A stretch of DNA of 64,000 bases from Albidovulum sediminis (GCF_025380365.1 NZ_JAOCQF010000002.1:514846-578845); one strand, 5' to 3'; positions 22,658 to 30,906 are shown, counted from the first letter of the stretch. A program made the numbers and translations. Notes: generated by a model from the sequence alone, not told the origin.

Positions 22658-23290
22658 TCAGATCGCCCCGATCCCGCGCAGGATGATCGACTTGACGGTT
22701 TCCTTGGCGGCCTTCCACTGCCGGTCCGACAGCGGCCGGCCGCCGTTCAGCGTCTCGATCTGGTGGCCGAAGTCGGCGTAGTGCTGGGTCGTCGCCCAGA
22801 GCATGTAGAGCAGGTGGTGGGGGTCGATCGGCGCCATCTTGCCCTCGTCCACCCATTTCTGGATCAGCCGCGCCCGCCCCGCCGTCCATTCCCTGAGCGT
22901 CGTTTCCAGATAGTCCTGGATCACCGGCGCGCCGTGCATCACCTCGCTGGCCCAGACCTTCGATCCGAACGGATGGCTGCGCGAGATTTCCATCTTGGCG
23001 TCGACATAGGCGCCGATCGCCTCGACCGGGCCGGGCGCCTCGTCGAAGCTGTCGGCGGCGTGCAGCCAGATCTCGAAGATCTGCCGGACGACCTTGCGGT
23101 ACAGCTCCTCCTTGGTCGGGAAGTAGTAGTGCAGGTTGGCCTTGGGCAGCCCCGCCATGTCCGCGATCAGTTGCATCGTGGCACCACCGAACCCCGCCTC
23201 GGCAAAGACTTTTTCCGCCGCGGCAAGGATGCGCGCCTCGTTCTCCTGCCGGATCGCGCCGCGCTTGGTTATGCGTTCGCCTTCGGGCAT
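22658..23290 (-). CDS. RutR-like TetR family regulator
   Basis: 210 residues from the ATG at 23290. The N-terminal HTH reads MQLIADMAGLPKANLHYYFP-TKEELY. The C-terminal domain follows RutR closely in pattern: VVRQIFEIWL, EISRSHPFGSKVWASEVMHG, APIDPHHLLYMLWATTQHYADF. E. coli RutR senses uracil and controls pyrimidine breakdown; here the ligand may be uracil, a dihydropyrimidine or a hydantoin. It is divergent from the carbamoylase gene, with two RutR-box palindromes between them, so it should repress both itself and that operon. Confidence 0.9.
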   Translation of the reverse strand: MPEGERITKRGAIRQENEARILAAAEKVFAEAGFGGATMQLIADMAGLPKANLHYYFPTKEELYRKVVRQIFEIWLHAADSFDEAPGPVEAIGAYVDAKMEISRSHPFGSKVWASEVMHGAPVIQDYLETTLREWTAGRARLIQKWVDEGKMAPIDPHHLLYMLWATTQHYADFGHQIETLNGGRPLSDRQWKAAKETVKSIILRGIGAI

Positions 23291-23307
23291 CGGCTCCAAG
23301 ATTTTCG

Positions 23308-23323
23308 TTGACCACCTGGTCAG
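23308..23323. promoter_or_regulatory. RutR box 1 (autoregulatory operator)
   Basis: TTGACCACCTGGTCAG matches the E. coli RutR consensus TTGACCA-NN-TGGTCAA at 13 of 14 defined positions. It is 18 bp upstream of the regulator's ATG. Confidence 0.85.
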
Positions 23324-23341
23324 GTTGTGATGCTCTCGACC

Positions 23342-23357
23342 TTGACCATATGGTCAG
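23342..23357. promoter_or_regulatory. RutR box 2 (operator facing the carbamoylase operon)
   Basis: TTGACCATATGGTCAG, again 13 of 14 consensus positions. Its centre is 34 bp from box 1, close to three helical turns, so both dimers could bind the same face. It lies 58 bp before the carbamoylase start. Confidence 0.87.
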
Positions 23358-23415
23358 GAAGCGAGTCGCCGCAAGGGGCATCAAGACCCCGGAACGGCAT
23401 CCAAGGGAGATGAGA

Positions 23416-24666
23416 ATGGCGACACCCGGGGAAAACCTCCGCATCGATTCCGCGCGGCTGTGGGACAGCCTGATGGAGATGGCGCAGATCGGTCCGGGCA
23501 TCGCCGGCGGCAACAACCGCCAGACCCTGACCGACGCCGACAGCGAGGGGCGCCACCTTTTCCGGCGCTGGTGCGAGGCGGCGGGCATGACCATGGGTGT
23601 TGACACGATGGGCAACATGTTCGCCACCCGCGCGGGTGAGGATGCGGACGCCGCGCCTGTCTACATGGGCAGCCACCTCGACACCCAGCCGACGGGGGGC
23701 AAGTACGACGGGGTGCTGGGGGTTCTGGGCGCGCTCGAGGTGGTGCGCACGATGAACGACCTCGGCATCAGGACGAAGCATCCGATCGTCGTCGTCAACT
23801 GGACGAACGAGGAAGGCACGCGCTTTGCGCCCGCCATGCTCGCCTCCGGCGTCTTCGCGGGCGTGATCGCGCAGGATTATGCCTATGACCGCCGCGATGC
23901 GAAGGGCCTGCGTTTCGTCGACGAGCTGGAGCGGATCGGCTGGAAGGGCACCGAGAAGGTCGGCGCGCGCAAGATCCACGCGCTGTTCGAGTTGCATATC
24001 GAGCAGGGGCCGATCCTCGAGGCGGAAGGCAAGGAAATCGGCGTCGTCACCCATGGCCAGGGCCTGCGCTGGATCGAATGCACGGTGACCGGCAAGGGCC
24101 AGCATACCGGCTCGACGCCGATGTACCTGCGCCGCAACGCCGGGCGCGGGCTTGCGCGGGTGACCGAGCTTGTCCACGAGATCGCGATGAAGCGCCAGCC
24201 GAACGCCGTCGGCGCCATCGGCCACATCGACGTCTACCCCAACAGCCGCAACATCATCCCCGAGAAGGTCGTCTTCACCGTCGACTTCCGCAGCCACATC
24301 CTGTCCACGCTGGAGGAGATGGTGGCGGAGTTCAACGCCCGCGCGCCGGGCCTGTGCGCCGAGGTGGGCGTGAAGTTCTCGTCCCAGATCGTCGGCCAGT
24401 TCGACCCGCCCGCCTTTGATGCGGATTGCGTGAAGGCCGTCCGCGGCGCGGCCGAGAAGCTGGGCTACAGCCACATGGACATCGTCTCGGGCGCGGGGCA
24501 CGACGCCTGCTGGATCAACCGCGTCGCGCCGACCGCGATGATCATGTGCCCCTGCGTCGACGGGCTATCCCATAACGAGGCCGAGGAGATTTCGCCTGAG
24601 TGGGCGGCGGCGGGGACGGATGTGCTGCTCCACGCGGTGCTGGAGACGGCGGAGGTTGTGGGGTGA
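23416..24666 (+). CDS. hyuC: Zn-dependent N-carbamoyl amino acid hydrolase / beta-ureidopropionase
   Basis: Splits N-carbamoyl amino acids (such as N-carbamoyl-beta-alanine) into amino acid, CO2 and ammonia. 416 residues from the ATG at 23416, 6 nt after AAGGGAG. M20-type metal site: MGSHLDTQPTGGKYDGVLGV, NWTNEEGTRFAPAM, LFELHIEQGPILE and SGAGHDACWI near the end. It is the first gene of the operon under the two RutR boxes. Members act on beta-ureidopropionate, N-carbamoyl-L-amino acids or N-carbamoylsarcosine-like compounds, and sequence alone does not choose among these. Confidence 0.93.
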   Translation: MATPGENLRIDSARLWDSLMEMAQIGPGIAGGNNRQTLTDADSEGRHLFRRWCEAAGMTMGVDTMGNMFATRAGEDADAAPVYMGSHLDTQPTGGKYDGVLGVLGALEVVRTMNDLGIRTKHPIVVVNWTNEEGTRFAPAMLASGVFAGVIAQDYAYDRRDAKGLRFVDELERIGWKGTEKVGARKIHALFELHIEQGPILEAEGKEIGVVTHGQGLRWIECTVTGKGQHTGSTPMYLRRNAGRGLARVTELVHEIAMKRQPNAVGAIGHIDVYPNSRNIIPEKVVFTVDFRSHILSTLEEMVAEFNARAPGLCAEVGVKFSSQIVGQFDPPAFDADCVKAVRGAAEKLGYSHMDIVSGAGHDACWINRVAPTAMIMCPCVDGLSHNEAEEISPEWAAAGTDVLLHAVLETAEVVG

Positions 24667-24809
24667 CCACCTCCTTGCTCTCCTACTCGCTTGGCTTCGG
24701 GGGCTTCGGCGGCGGAGCAGGACGTGGCTTCGGGGGCTCACCTCTAATACCTTTGTCTATTGGTTCTGGCGGCTTCACCACGATCTCTGGTCTCCAATAT
24801 GGCAGATGA
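24663..24809 (+). CDS. Putative 48-residue Gly-rich small protein in a low-GC insert
   Basis: Starts at a GTG (24663) that overlaps the carbamoylase stop as GTGA, 7 nt after a good GGAGG (24651-24655). The product is SLLSYSLGFGGFGGGAGRG-rich, followed by SPLIPLSIGSGG, and then overlaps the next gene by 11 bp. No known family. The coupling signals favour translation, but such a Gly-rich frame could also be chance. Confidence 0.35.
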   Translation: MTTSLLSYSLGFGGFGGGAGRGFGGSPLIPLSIGSGGFTTISGLQYGR

Positions 24810-25311
24810 CAGCGAAAAGCTAATCCGTGAGGCTAACCGTCTCGCTGAACTCCAACTAACCTCTCAGGTAGAGGTTATGCTAGCTGCCGACCAGCGTGCA
24901 ACGACATTTGCTGGAATCATGATCGCCGCTGTAGCTGTGATAGCCCAAAGATATGAGTCTGATCACTCTTTCTGGCACGATGACCTTGGACTTGTTTTGC
25001 TTGGGCTTTCAGCGGGCTTGGCCGCTATTTCTGCCCGTTCGATCAAGGTGCATGTCGCAGGGAATGCTTTTTCGAACTTTGACGAAGATATTCAGAACAA
25101 GCGTGAGATTGGTCTTCTTTTGCGTGATTTGGGCAAAATCTATGACGATTGCTCGAAGTCGAACAAGATAAAACTGCGAAGCAACGCACGGCTTTTCAAT
25201 GCGGCTCTTTACTTAGGGATACTCGGGTTCGTCGTTACAATATGGCCGAGTATTTCTTCGTTGGTCACATCAGTCTTTGAAACGCTTGTGAACTTGAAAG
25301 GGGGTGCGTAA
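24799..25311 (+). CDS. Small membrane protein of unknown function in a low-GC insert
   Basis: 170 residues. A polar N-terminal helix (SEKLIREANRLAELQLTSQV) leads into AADQRATTFAGIMIAAVAVI and LGLVLLGLSAGLAAISAR, then a charged ~60-residue cytoplasmic stretch and a C-terminal membrane segment ALYLGILGFVVTIW. Three helices in all. The helix entry AADQRATTFAGI resembles the start of two-helix membrane effector domains (SLATT/PycTM type), which is a weak similarity only. Codon use is AT-richer than both neighbours (many ATA, TTA, AAA, CTT), indicating transfer. It ends in TAAATG, so the hydA start directly follows and the hydA ribosome site lies inside this gene. Confidence 0.75.
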   Translation: MADDSEKLIREANRLAELQLTSQVEVMLAADQRATTFAGIMIAAVAVIAQRYESDHSFWHDDLGLVLLGLSAGLAAISARSIKVHVAGNAFSNFDEDIQNKREIGLLLRDLGKIYDDCSKSNKIKLRSNARLFNAALYLGILGFVVTIWPSISSLVTSVFETLVNLKGGA

Positions 25312-26766
25312 ATGACCACAGTCATCAAAAACGGCACCGTTGTCACCGCCGATCTGACCTATCGGGCGGATGTGGCGGTCGAGGGCGGCAGGATCGTCGA
25401 GATCGGCCAGGGCCTCAGGGGCGACAGGGAGCTGGATGCGACCGGCTGCTATGTCATGCCGGGCGGGATCGACCCGCACACGCACCTGGAGATGCCCTTC
25501 ATGGGCACCTACTCGGCCGACGATTTCGAAAGCGGCACGCGGGCGGCGCTTGCGGGGGGGACGACCATGGTCGTCGACTTCGCGCTGCCGTCGCCGGGGC
25601 AGGGGCTGCACGATGCGCTGCAGATGTGGCACAACAAGTCCACGCGCGCGAACTGCGACTATTCCTACCACATGGCGGTGACCTGGTGGGGCGAGCAGGT
25701 CTTTGACGAGATGAAGAGCGTGATCGAGAAGGAGGGCATCACCACCTTCAAGCACTTCATGGCCTACAAGGGCGCCCTGATGGTCAACGACGACGAGATG
25801 TTCGCCTCGTTCAAGCGGCTGGCGGAGCTCGGCGGCATCGCGCTGGTTCATGCCGAGAATGGCGACGTGGTGGCCGAGTTGCAGCGCCGGCTTCTGGAGG
25901 AGGGCAACACCGGGCCCGAGGCGCATGCCTATTCCCGTCCGCCGCAGGTCGAGGGCGAGGCCACCAACCGCGCCATCATGATCGCCGACATGGCCGGCGT
26001 GCCGCTTTACGTCGTTCATACGAGCTGCGAGGAGGCGCATGAGGCGATCCGGCGTGCGCGGATGCAGGGGAAAAGGGTCTGGGGGGAGCCGCTGATCCAG
26101 CACCTGACGCTGGACGAGGGCGAATATTTCAACGCCGACTGGGACCATGCCGCGCGCCGCGTCATGTCGCCGCCCTTCCGCAACAAGAAGCATCAGGACA
26201 GCCTCTGGGCCGGGTTGCAGTCGGGGTCGCTTTCGGTTGTCGCCACCGACCACTGTGCCTTCACGACCGAGCAGAAGCGCTTCGGGGTGGGGGATTTCAC
26301 CCGGATCCCGAACGGCACCGGGGGCCTTGAGGACCGGATGCCGATGCTCTGGACCCATGGGGTCGCGACCGGGCGGTTGACGCCGAACGAGTTCGTGGCC
26401 GTCACCTCGACCAATATCGCCAAGATCCTGAACTGCTACCCGAGGAAGGGGGCGGTCCTGGTCGGCGCGGATGCCGACCTGGTGGTCTGGGACCCGGAGA
26501 AGGAGAAGGTGATCAGTGCCGCGTCGCAACAGTCGGCGATCGACTACAACGTCTTCGAAGGCCACCGGGTGAAAGGGCTGCCCCGCTACACGCTGACGCG
26601 CGGGCAGGTGGCGGTGAACGACGGCAAGGTCGAGACCCGCGAAGGACACGGCGAATTCGTCCGGCGCGAGGCGAATGCGCCGGTCAACCGGGCCCTGTCC
26701 ACCTGGAAGGACCTGACCGCGCCGCGCCCCGTGCAGCGGTCGGGCATTCCGGCGAGCGGGGTCTAG
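25312..26766 (+). CDS. hydA: Dihydropyrimidinase / D-hydantoinase
   Basis: Opens the ring of dihydrouracil, dihydrothymine or 5-substituted hydantoins to N-carbamoyl amino acids. 484 residues, normal length. Binuclear zinc site: DPHTHLEMPF (His56, His58), the carbamylated lysine in FKHFMAYKG (Lys153), LVHAENGD, YVVHTSCEEAHE and VATDHCAF. The product feeds the carbamoylase encoded upstream. It is followed after 0 bp by an ABC ATPase gene. Substrate specificity between pyrimidine and hydantoin is not readable here. Confidence 0.95.
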   Translation: MTTVIKNGTVVTADLTYRADVAVEGGRIVEIGQGLRGDRELDATGCYVMPGGIDPHTHLEMPFMGTYSADDFESGTRAALAGGTTMVVDFALPSPGQGLHDALQMWHNKSTRANCDYSYHMAVTWWGEQVFDEMKSVIEKEGITTFKHFMAYKGALMVNDDEMFASFKRLAELGGIALVHAENGDVVAELQRRLLEEGNTGPEAHAYSRPPQVEGEATNRAIMIADMAGVPLYVVHTSCEEAHEAIRRARMQGKRVWGEPLIQHLTLDEGEYFNADWDHAARRVMSPPFRNKKHQDSLWAGLQSGSLSVVATDHCAFTTEQKRFGVGDFTRIPNGTGGLEDRMPMLWTHGVATGRLTPNEFVAVTSTNIAKILNCYPRKGAVLVGADADLVVWDPEKEKVISAASQQSAIDYNVFEGHRVKGLPRYTLTRGQVAVNDGKVETREGHGEFVRREANAPVNRALSTWKDLTAPRPVQRSGIPASGV

Positions 26767-27564
26767 ATGAAGGATACCGCCACCACGGCGCCGGTGATCG
26801 AGGCGAAGGGACTGGGTCTGACGTTTCAGACGAGCGATGGCCCGGTCCATGCCCTGAAGGACGTGAGCCTTGCGATCGGAAAGGGTGAATTCGTCAGCTT
26901 CATCGGCCCCTCGGGCTGCGGCAAGACCACCTTCCTGCGCTGCATCGCCGCGCTGGAGCGTCCGACCGAGGGGGTGCTGACGGTCAACGGGATGTCGGCG
27001 GATGCCGCCCGGCAGGCACGGGCCTATGGCTATGTGTTCCAAGCGGCGGGGCTTTACCCGTGGCGCACGATTGCGGGAAATGTGAAACTTCCGCTGGAGA
27101 TCATGGGCTTTTCCAGGGAAGAGCAGGAGGAGCGTGTTCGAAAAGTACTCTCCCTCGTCGATCTGGAAGGGTTCGGGAAGAAGTTCCCCTGGCAGTTGTC
27201 GGGCGGCATGCAGCAGCGCGCCTCGATCGCCCGCGCGCTGGCCTTCGATGCCGACATCCTGCTGATGGACGAGCCTTTCGGCGCGCTGGACGAGATCGTG
27301 CGCGACCGGTTGAACGAGGAGTTGCTGAAGCTCTGGGCACGGACGCAGAAGACCATCGGCTTCGTCACCCATTCGATCCCCGAGGCGGTCTATCTCTCGA
27401 CGAAGATCGTGGTGATGAGCCCGCGGCCGGGGCGGATCACCGACGTTATCGAGAGCACGCTGCCGAAGGAGCGGCCGCTCGACATCCGCGACAGCCGCGA
27501 ATTCATCGAGATCGCGCACCGGGTGCGTGAAGGGCTCAGGGCGGGGCATGGCGATGAGGTGTGA
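26767..27564 (+). CDS. ABC transporter ATP-binding protein (NitT/TauT/SsuB class)
   Basis: 265-residue ATPase that powers the importer made with the next three genes. Walker A GPSGCGKTTFLRCIAALERP, Q-loop YVFQAAGLYPWRT, signature LSGGMQQRASIARAL, Walker B ILLMDEPFGALDE and switch His in VTHSIPEAV. Its start immediately follows the hydA stop (TAGATG). The cargo is inferred to be a pyrimidine- or hydantoin-like compound from the operon. Confidence 0.96.
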   Translation: MKDTATTAPVIEAKGLGLTFQTSDGPVHALKDVSLAIGKGEFVSFIGPSGCGKTTFLRCIAALERPTEGVLTVNGMSADAARQARAYGYVFQAAGLYPWRTIAGNVKLPLEIMGFSREEQEERVRKVLSLVDLEGFGKKFPWQLSGGMQQRASIARALAFDADILLMDEPFGALDEIVRDRLNEELLKLWARTQKTIGFVTHSIPEAVYLSTKIVVMSPRPGRITDVIESTLPKERPLDIRDSREFIEIAHRVREGLRAGHGDEV

Positions 27565-27613
27565 GCGGCGTCCGGTCCGGGCGCGGGACTGCCTGCAGCC
27601 GCCGAACGGACGC

Positions 27614-27690
27614 GGGGGGCCGTCTGCCCCCCGGTCGCCGGCGTGGCCGGCGACTCCCCCCGAGGATACTTCGGAAAAGAAGAAGGGGCG
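27614..27690 (+). repeat. Intergenic double hairpin-plus-tail element, copy 2
   Basis: Two perfect hairpins in a row: GGGGGGC/GCCCCCC (27614-27632, loop CGTCT) and GTCGCCGGC/GCCGGCGAC (27634-27654, loop GTG). They are followed by a tail CGAGGATACTTCGGAAAAGA then AGAAGGGG, which supplies the ribosome site of the next gene. The tail aligns with the one at 12615-12645. It may reduce or stabilise transcript between the ATPase and permease genes. Confidence 0.6.
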
Positions 27691-27696
27691 GGGCGC

Positions 27697-28560
27697 ATGA
27701 GGTCGGTCCTGCCCATTCTCGCCGTGCTCTTGGCCATCGTCGTGCTGTGGTACGGGGCGGCGATCTGGCTGAACAGCCAGTGGACTTACGATCAGGCGGG
27801 GCGCGCCGGGGTGGAGGTCAGCTTCGGCGAGGTCGTGGCCGACACGATGGTGCAGGAGCGCCCGGTCCTGCCCGCGCCGCATCAGGTGGCGGCGGGGCTG
27901 TGGGAAGGGGTGGCGGGGCAGAAGGTCACGTCGAAGCGGAGCCTCGTCTATCACGGCTGGATGACGCTGTCGGCCACGCTGGTGGGCTTTGCCATCGGCA
28001 CGGGCCTGGGCGTGCTGCTGGCGGTGGGCATCGTCCACAACAGGGCGATGGACATGTCGGTGATGCCCTGGGCCATCGCCAGCCAGACGATCCCGATCCT
28101 GGCCATCGCGCCGATGGTGATCGTGGTGCTGGCTTCGGTCGGGATCACCGGATTGCTGCCCAAGGCGGTGATTTCGGCCTACCTGTCGTTCTTTCCGGTC
28201 GTTGTCGGCATGGTCAAGGGGCTGAGGAGCCCCGACGGGATGCAGCTCGACCTGCTCAGGACCTATAACGCCAGCCCCATGGCCACGCTCTGGAAGCTGC
28301 GGCTGCCGGCCTCGATGCCCTATCTCTTCGCCTCGCTCAAGGTGTCGATGGCGGCCTCGCTTGTCGGCGCGATCGTCGGCGAACTGCCGGCGGGGGCGAC
28401 GTCGGGGCTGGGCGCGCGGCTTCTCTCGGGGAGCTATTACGGCCAGACGATCCAGATCTGGGCGGCGCTGTTTGCGGCCGCGATCCTTGCGGCGGGGCTG
28501 GTCATCATCATCGGCGGGATCGAGCGGGCGACCTTGCGGCGCATGGGGATGGGGCAATGA
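27697..28560 (+). CDS. ABC transporter permease (NitT/TauT class), first subunit
   Basis: 287 residues with an N-terminal helix (RSVLPILAVLLAIVVLWYGA), an ~80-residue periplasmic insert, then the permease core. The EAA-type loop is in LRSPDGMQLDLLRTYNASPM / LWKLRLPASMPYLFASLKV. The ATG at 27697 follows the AAGGGG tail; an in-frame GTG at 27643 would run through the repeat element. It overlaps the next permease gene by 4 bp (ATGA), so the two form a heterodimer. Confidence 0.93.
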   Translation: MRSVLPILAVLLAIVVLWYGAAIWLNSQWTYDQAGRAGVEVSFGEVVADTMVQERPVLPAPHQVAAGLWEGVAGQKVTSKRSLVYHGWMTLSATLVGFAIGTGLGVLLAVGIVHNRAMDMSVMPWAIASQTIPILAIAPMVIVVLASVGITGLLPKAVISAYLSFFPVVVGMVKGLRSPDGMQLDLLRTYNASPMATLWKLRLPASMPYLFASLKVSMAASLVGAIVGELPAGATSGLGARLLSGSYYGQTIQIWAALFAAAILAAGLVIIIGGIERATLRRMGMGQ

Positions 28561-29408
28561 TCTGGCTCTGGAGCGCGATCCTGTTCTGGCTGGCGGCCTG
28601 GGCCTTCAACGCCTGGGCGGCGCGCCAGCCCTTCGCGCGAACACGGGCCGGGCGGCTGGCGATACCGGCGCTCTTCGGCGCGACGCTTCTGGTCCTGTGG
28701 GAGGGGGTCGTGCGCGGGCTTGAGGTGCCGGGCGTGATCCTGCCCGCGCCTTCGGTCATCTGGGGCACGATCACCGCCTCGGTGCCGATCCTCTGGCAGG
28801 ATTTCGTGCAGACGATCCTGAAGGGTGGGCTTTCGGGCTATGTCATCGGTTGCGGGGCGGCGGTGCTGACCGCGATCGCCATCGACCGGAGCCCCTTTCT
28901 GCAGCGCGGCCTGCTGCCGGTCGGCAATTTCGTGGCGGCCCTGCCCATCGTGGGGATCGCGCCGATCCTTGTCATGTGGTTCGGGTTCGACTGGCAGTCG
29001 AAGGCGGCGGTCGTCGTCGTCATGGTTTTCTTCCCCGTCCTCGTGAACACCGTGGCCGGGCTGGCCGCGACCGACCGGATGCAGCGCGACCTGATGGCCA
29101 CCTATTCGGCCAGCTACTGGCAGACGCTGATGAAGCTGCGCCTGCCCGCGGCCATGCCCTTCATCTTCAACGGGCTGAAAATCGCGACGACGCTGGCGCT
29201 GATCGGGGCAATCGTTGCGGAGTTTTTCGGCTCTCCCATCAAGGGGATGGGGTTTCGCATCTCGACCGCCGTGGGACAGCTTGCGCTGGACATGGTTTGG
29301 GCGGAGATTGCCGTGGCGGCCCTCGCCGGTTCGGCATTCTACGGGCTTGTGGCGCTGATCGAGAAGGGCGTCACGTTCTGGCATCCGTCGCAGCGCGCGC
29401 GGAGCTGA
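28557..29408 (+). CDS. ABC transporter permease (NitT/TauT class), second subunit
   Basis: 283 residues, about six membrane helices. The EAA-type loop is in TDRMQRDLMATYSASYWQTL and LRLPAAMPFIFNGLKIATTL, the contact with the ATPase. Conserved VGIAPILVMWFG helix. Starts within the previous permease gene (ATGA overlap) and ends 18 bp before the substrate-binding protein gene. Confidence 0.93.
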   Translation: MIWLWSAILFWLAAWAFNAWAARQPFARTRAGRLAIPALFGATLLVLWEGVVRGLEVPGVILPAPSVIWGTITASVPILWQDFVQTILKGGLSGYVIGCGAAVLTAIAIDRSPFLQRGLLPVGNFVAALPIVGIAPILVMWFGFDWQSKAAVVVVMVFFPVLVNTVAGLAATDRMQRDLMATYSASYWQTLMKLRLPAAMPFIFNGLKIATTLALIGAIVAEFFGSPIKGMGFRISTAVGQLALDMVWAEIAVAALAGSAFYGLVALIEKGVTFWHPSQRARS

Positions 29409-29426
29409 CAACAGGGGAGCAAGGCA

Positions 29427-30410
29427 ATGATGAAATGGACGGTTTCGATGCTGGCGGCGGGGCTGATGGCCACCGCGGCGCAGGCGGCCGACGATGTGAC
29501 GCTGCAACTGAAATGGGTGACCCAGGCCCAGTTCGCGGGCTACTACGTCGCCAAGGACAAGGGCTTTTACGACGAGGAAGGGTTGAACGTCACGATCCTG
29601 CCGGGCGGGCCGGACATCGCGCCGACCCAGGTCGTTGCGGGTGGCGGGGCCGACGTGGTGATCGACTGGATGCCCTCGGCCCTGGCCGCGCGGGAAAAGG
29701 GGCTGCCGCTCGTCAACATCGCGCAGCCGTTCAAGTCCTCGGGCATGATGCTGACCTGCCTGAAGGAGACGGGAATCACCGCGCCGGAGGACTTCAAGGG
29801 CAAGACGCTGGGCGTCTGGTTCTTCGGCAACGAATACCCGTTCCTGTCGTGGATGGCCACGCTCGGCATCCCGACGACGGGCGGGGCCGACGGGGTGGAG
29901 GTGCTGAAGCAGGGCTTCAACGTCGATCCGCTGTTGCAGAAGCAGGCGGCCTGCATTTCGACCATGACCTACAACGAATACTGGCAGGTGATCGACGCCG
30001 GCATCAGCGCCGACGACCTCGTCACCTTCAAGTACCAGGACATGGGCGTGGCGACGATGGAGGACGGGCTTTACGTGCTTGAGGACAATCTCAAGGACCC
30101 GGCGTTCGAGGACAAGATGGTCCGCTTCGTGCGCGCCTCGATGAAGGGCTGGAAATACGCCGAGGAGAACCCGGACGAGGCCGCGATGATCGTGCTCGAC
30201 AACGATGAGACCGGCGCGCAGACCGAGGTGCACCAGAAGCGGATGATGGGCGAGGTCGCGAAGCTGACCGCGGGATCGAACGGCGCGCTGGACCCGGCCG
30301 ATTACGAGCGCACCGTCAACACGCTGCTCGCCGGTGGTTCGGACCCGGTGATCTCCAAGGCCCCCGAGGGCGCCTGGACGCACCAGATCACCGACAAGGC
30401 GCTGCAATAA
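29427..30410 (+). CDS. ABC transporter substrate-binding protein (NMT1/THI5-like)
   Basis: Periplasmic receptor of the importer. 327 residues with a Sec signal (MKWTVSMLAAGLMATAAQAA). The NMT1 fold begins LQLKWVTQAQFAGYYVAKDK and continues GLNVTILPGGPDIAP, TQVVAGGGADVVIDWMPSAL. Relatives bind thiamine/pyrimidine precursors, nitrate or sulfonates. With hydantoinase and carbamoylase in the operon, a pyrimidine- or hydantoin-like ligand is most likely. It closes the operon; a terminator follows. Confidence 0.94.
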   Translation: MMKWTVSMLAAGLMATAAQAADDVTLQLKWVTQAQFAGYYVAKDKGFYDEEGLNVTILPGGPDIAPTQVVAGGGADVVIDWMPSALAAREKGLPLVNIAQPFKSSGMMLTCLKETGITAPEDFKGKTLGVWFFGNEYPFLSWMATLGIPTTGGADGVEVLKQGFNVDPLLQKQAACISTMTYNEYWQVIDAGISADDLVTFKYQDMGVATMEDGLYVLEDNLKDPAFEDKMVRFVRASMKGWKYAEENPDEAAMIVLDNDETGAQTEVHQKRMMGEVAKLTAGSNGALDPADYERTVNTLLAGGSDPVISKAPEGAWTHQITDKALQ

Positions 30411-30431
30411 GGGCCAGCAGACGACATCCGG

Positions 30432-30468
30432 CGGCGCGGGGCAGAGACTGTCCCGCGCCGTTTTCTTT
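30432..30468 (+). terminator. Intrinsic terminator of the hydantoin operon
   Basis: Perfect 9-bp stem CGGCGCGGG (30432-30440) / CCCGCGCCG (30452-30460) with an 11-nt loop, then TTTTCTTT. It ends 7 bp before a convergent lipoprotein gene. Confidence 0.88.
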
Positions 30469-30474
30469 CAGGCG

Positions 30475-30750
30475 TTACGGGCAGCGGCGGACGTAGTAGG
30501 TGCCATCGCCGCGTGCATAGGCGCATTCATCCGTCGCCTCGTTGCGCGCGACAAGCGTTCCGATGGCCGCCCCTGCGAGGACGCCGAGGATGATCCAGTC
30601 ATCGTCATTGCTGAGCGCGTCGGCCGTCAGGCCGCCGATGGCTGCGCCGGCAAGTCCGCCAGCCACCATCCGGTCGCGCCGGTTCCAGTCCTCGCAGGCG
30701 GTCAGGAACACCAGTGCCGCCGTGGCTGCAAGCAGGATCGGTCTGTTCAT
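30475..30750 (-). CDS. Small glycine-zipper lipoprotein
   Basis: 91 residues. Signal peptide with lipobox VFLTAC, then a glycine-zipper stretch MVAGGLAGAAIGGLTADAL and VLAGAAIGTLVA, which suggests helix packing in a membrane. The end ECAYARGDGTYYVRRCP has two cysteines. RBS GGAAAGGAGGAGG precedes the ATG. Related proteins are annotated only as glycine zipper 2TM/YMGG-like; function unknown. Convergent with the transporter operon. Confidence 0.88.
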   Translation of the reverse strand: MNRPILLAATAALVFLTACEDWNRRDRMVAGGLAGAAIGGLTADALSNDDDWIILGVLAGAAIGTLVARNEATDECAYARGDGTYYVRRCP

Positions 30751-30906
30751 TTCCTCCTCCTTTCCGGGTGAATTTTGGGATTATACTCCAATTGCCGCCC
30801 ACCGACTTGATCTGGCGCATTGCCGAGAGCCGCGTATAAGCTGCAACCTGCTCATGGTGCCGGATCTTGAACCAGGGGCGCCGAAGGGTTTGAACGGGGG
30901 GATGCC

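Noticed and set aside
20340-22781. 813-codon open frame on the plus strand
   Set aside because: Antisense to the GcvT-family enzyme and regulator, with no recognisable domain.
25270-28557. 1095-codon open frame on the minus strand
   Set aside because: Lies across hydA and transporter genes that are clearly coding on the plus strand; composition typical of antisense frames.
28437-30407. 656-codon open frame on the minus strand
   Set aside because: Antisense to permease and binding-protein genes; His/Arg/Gln-rich shadow.
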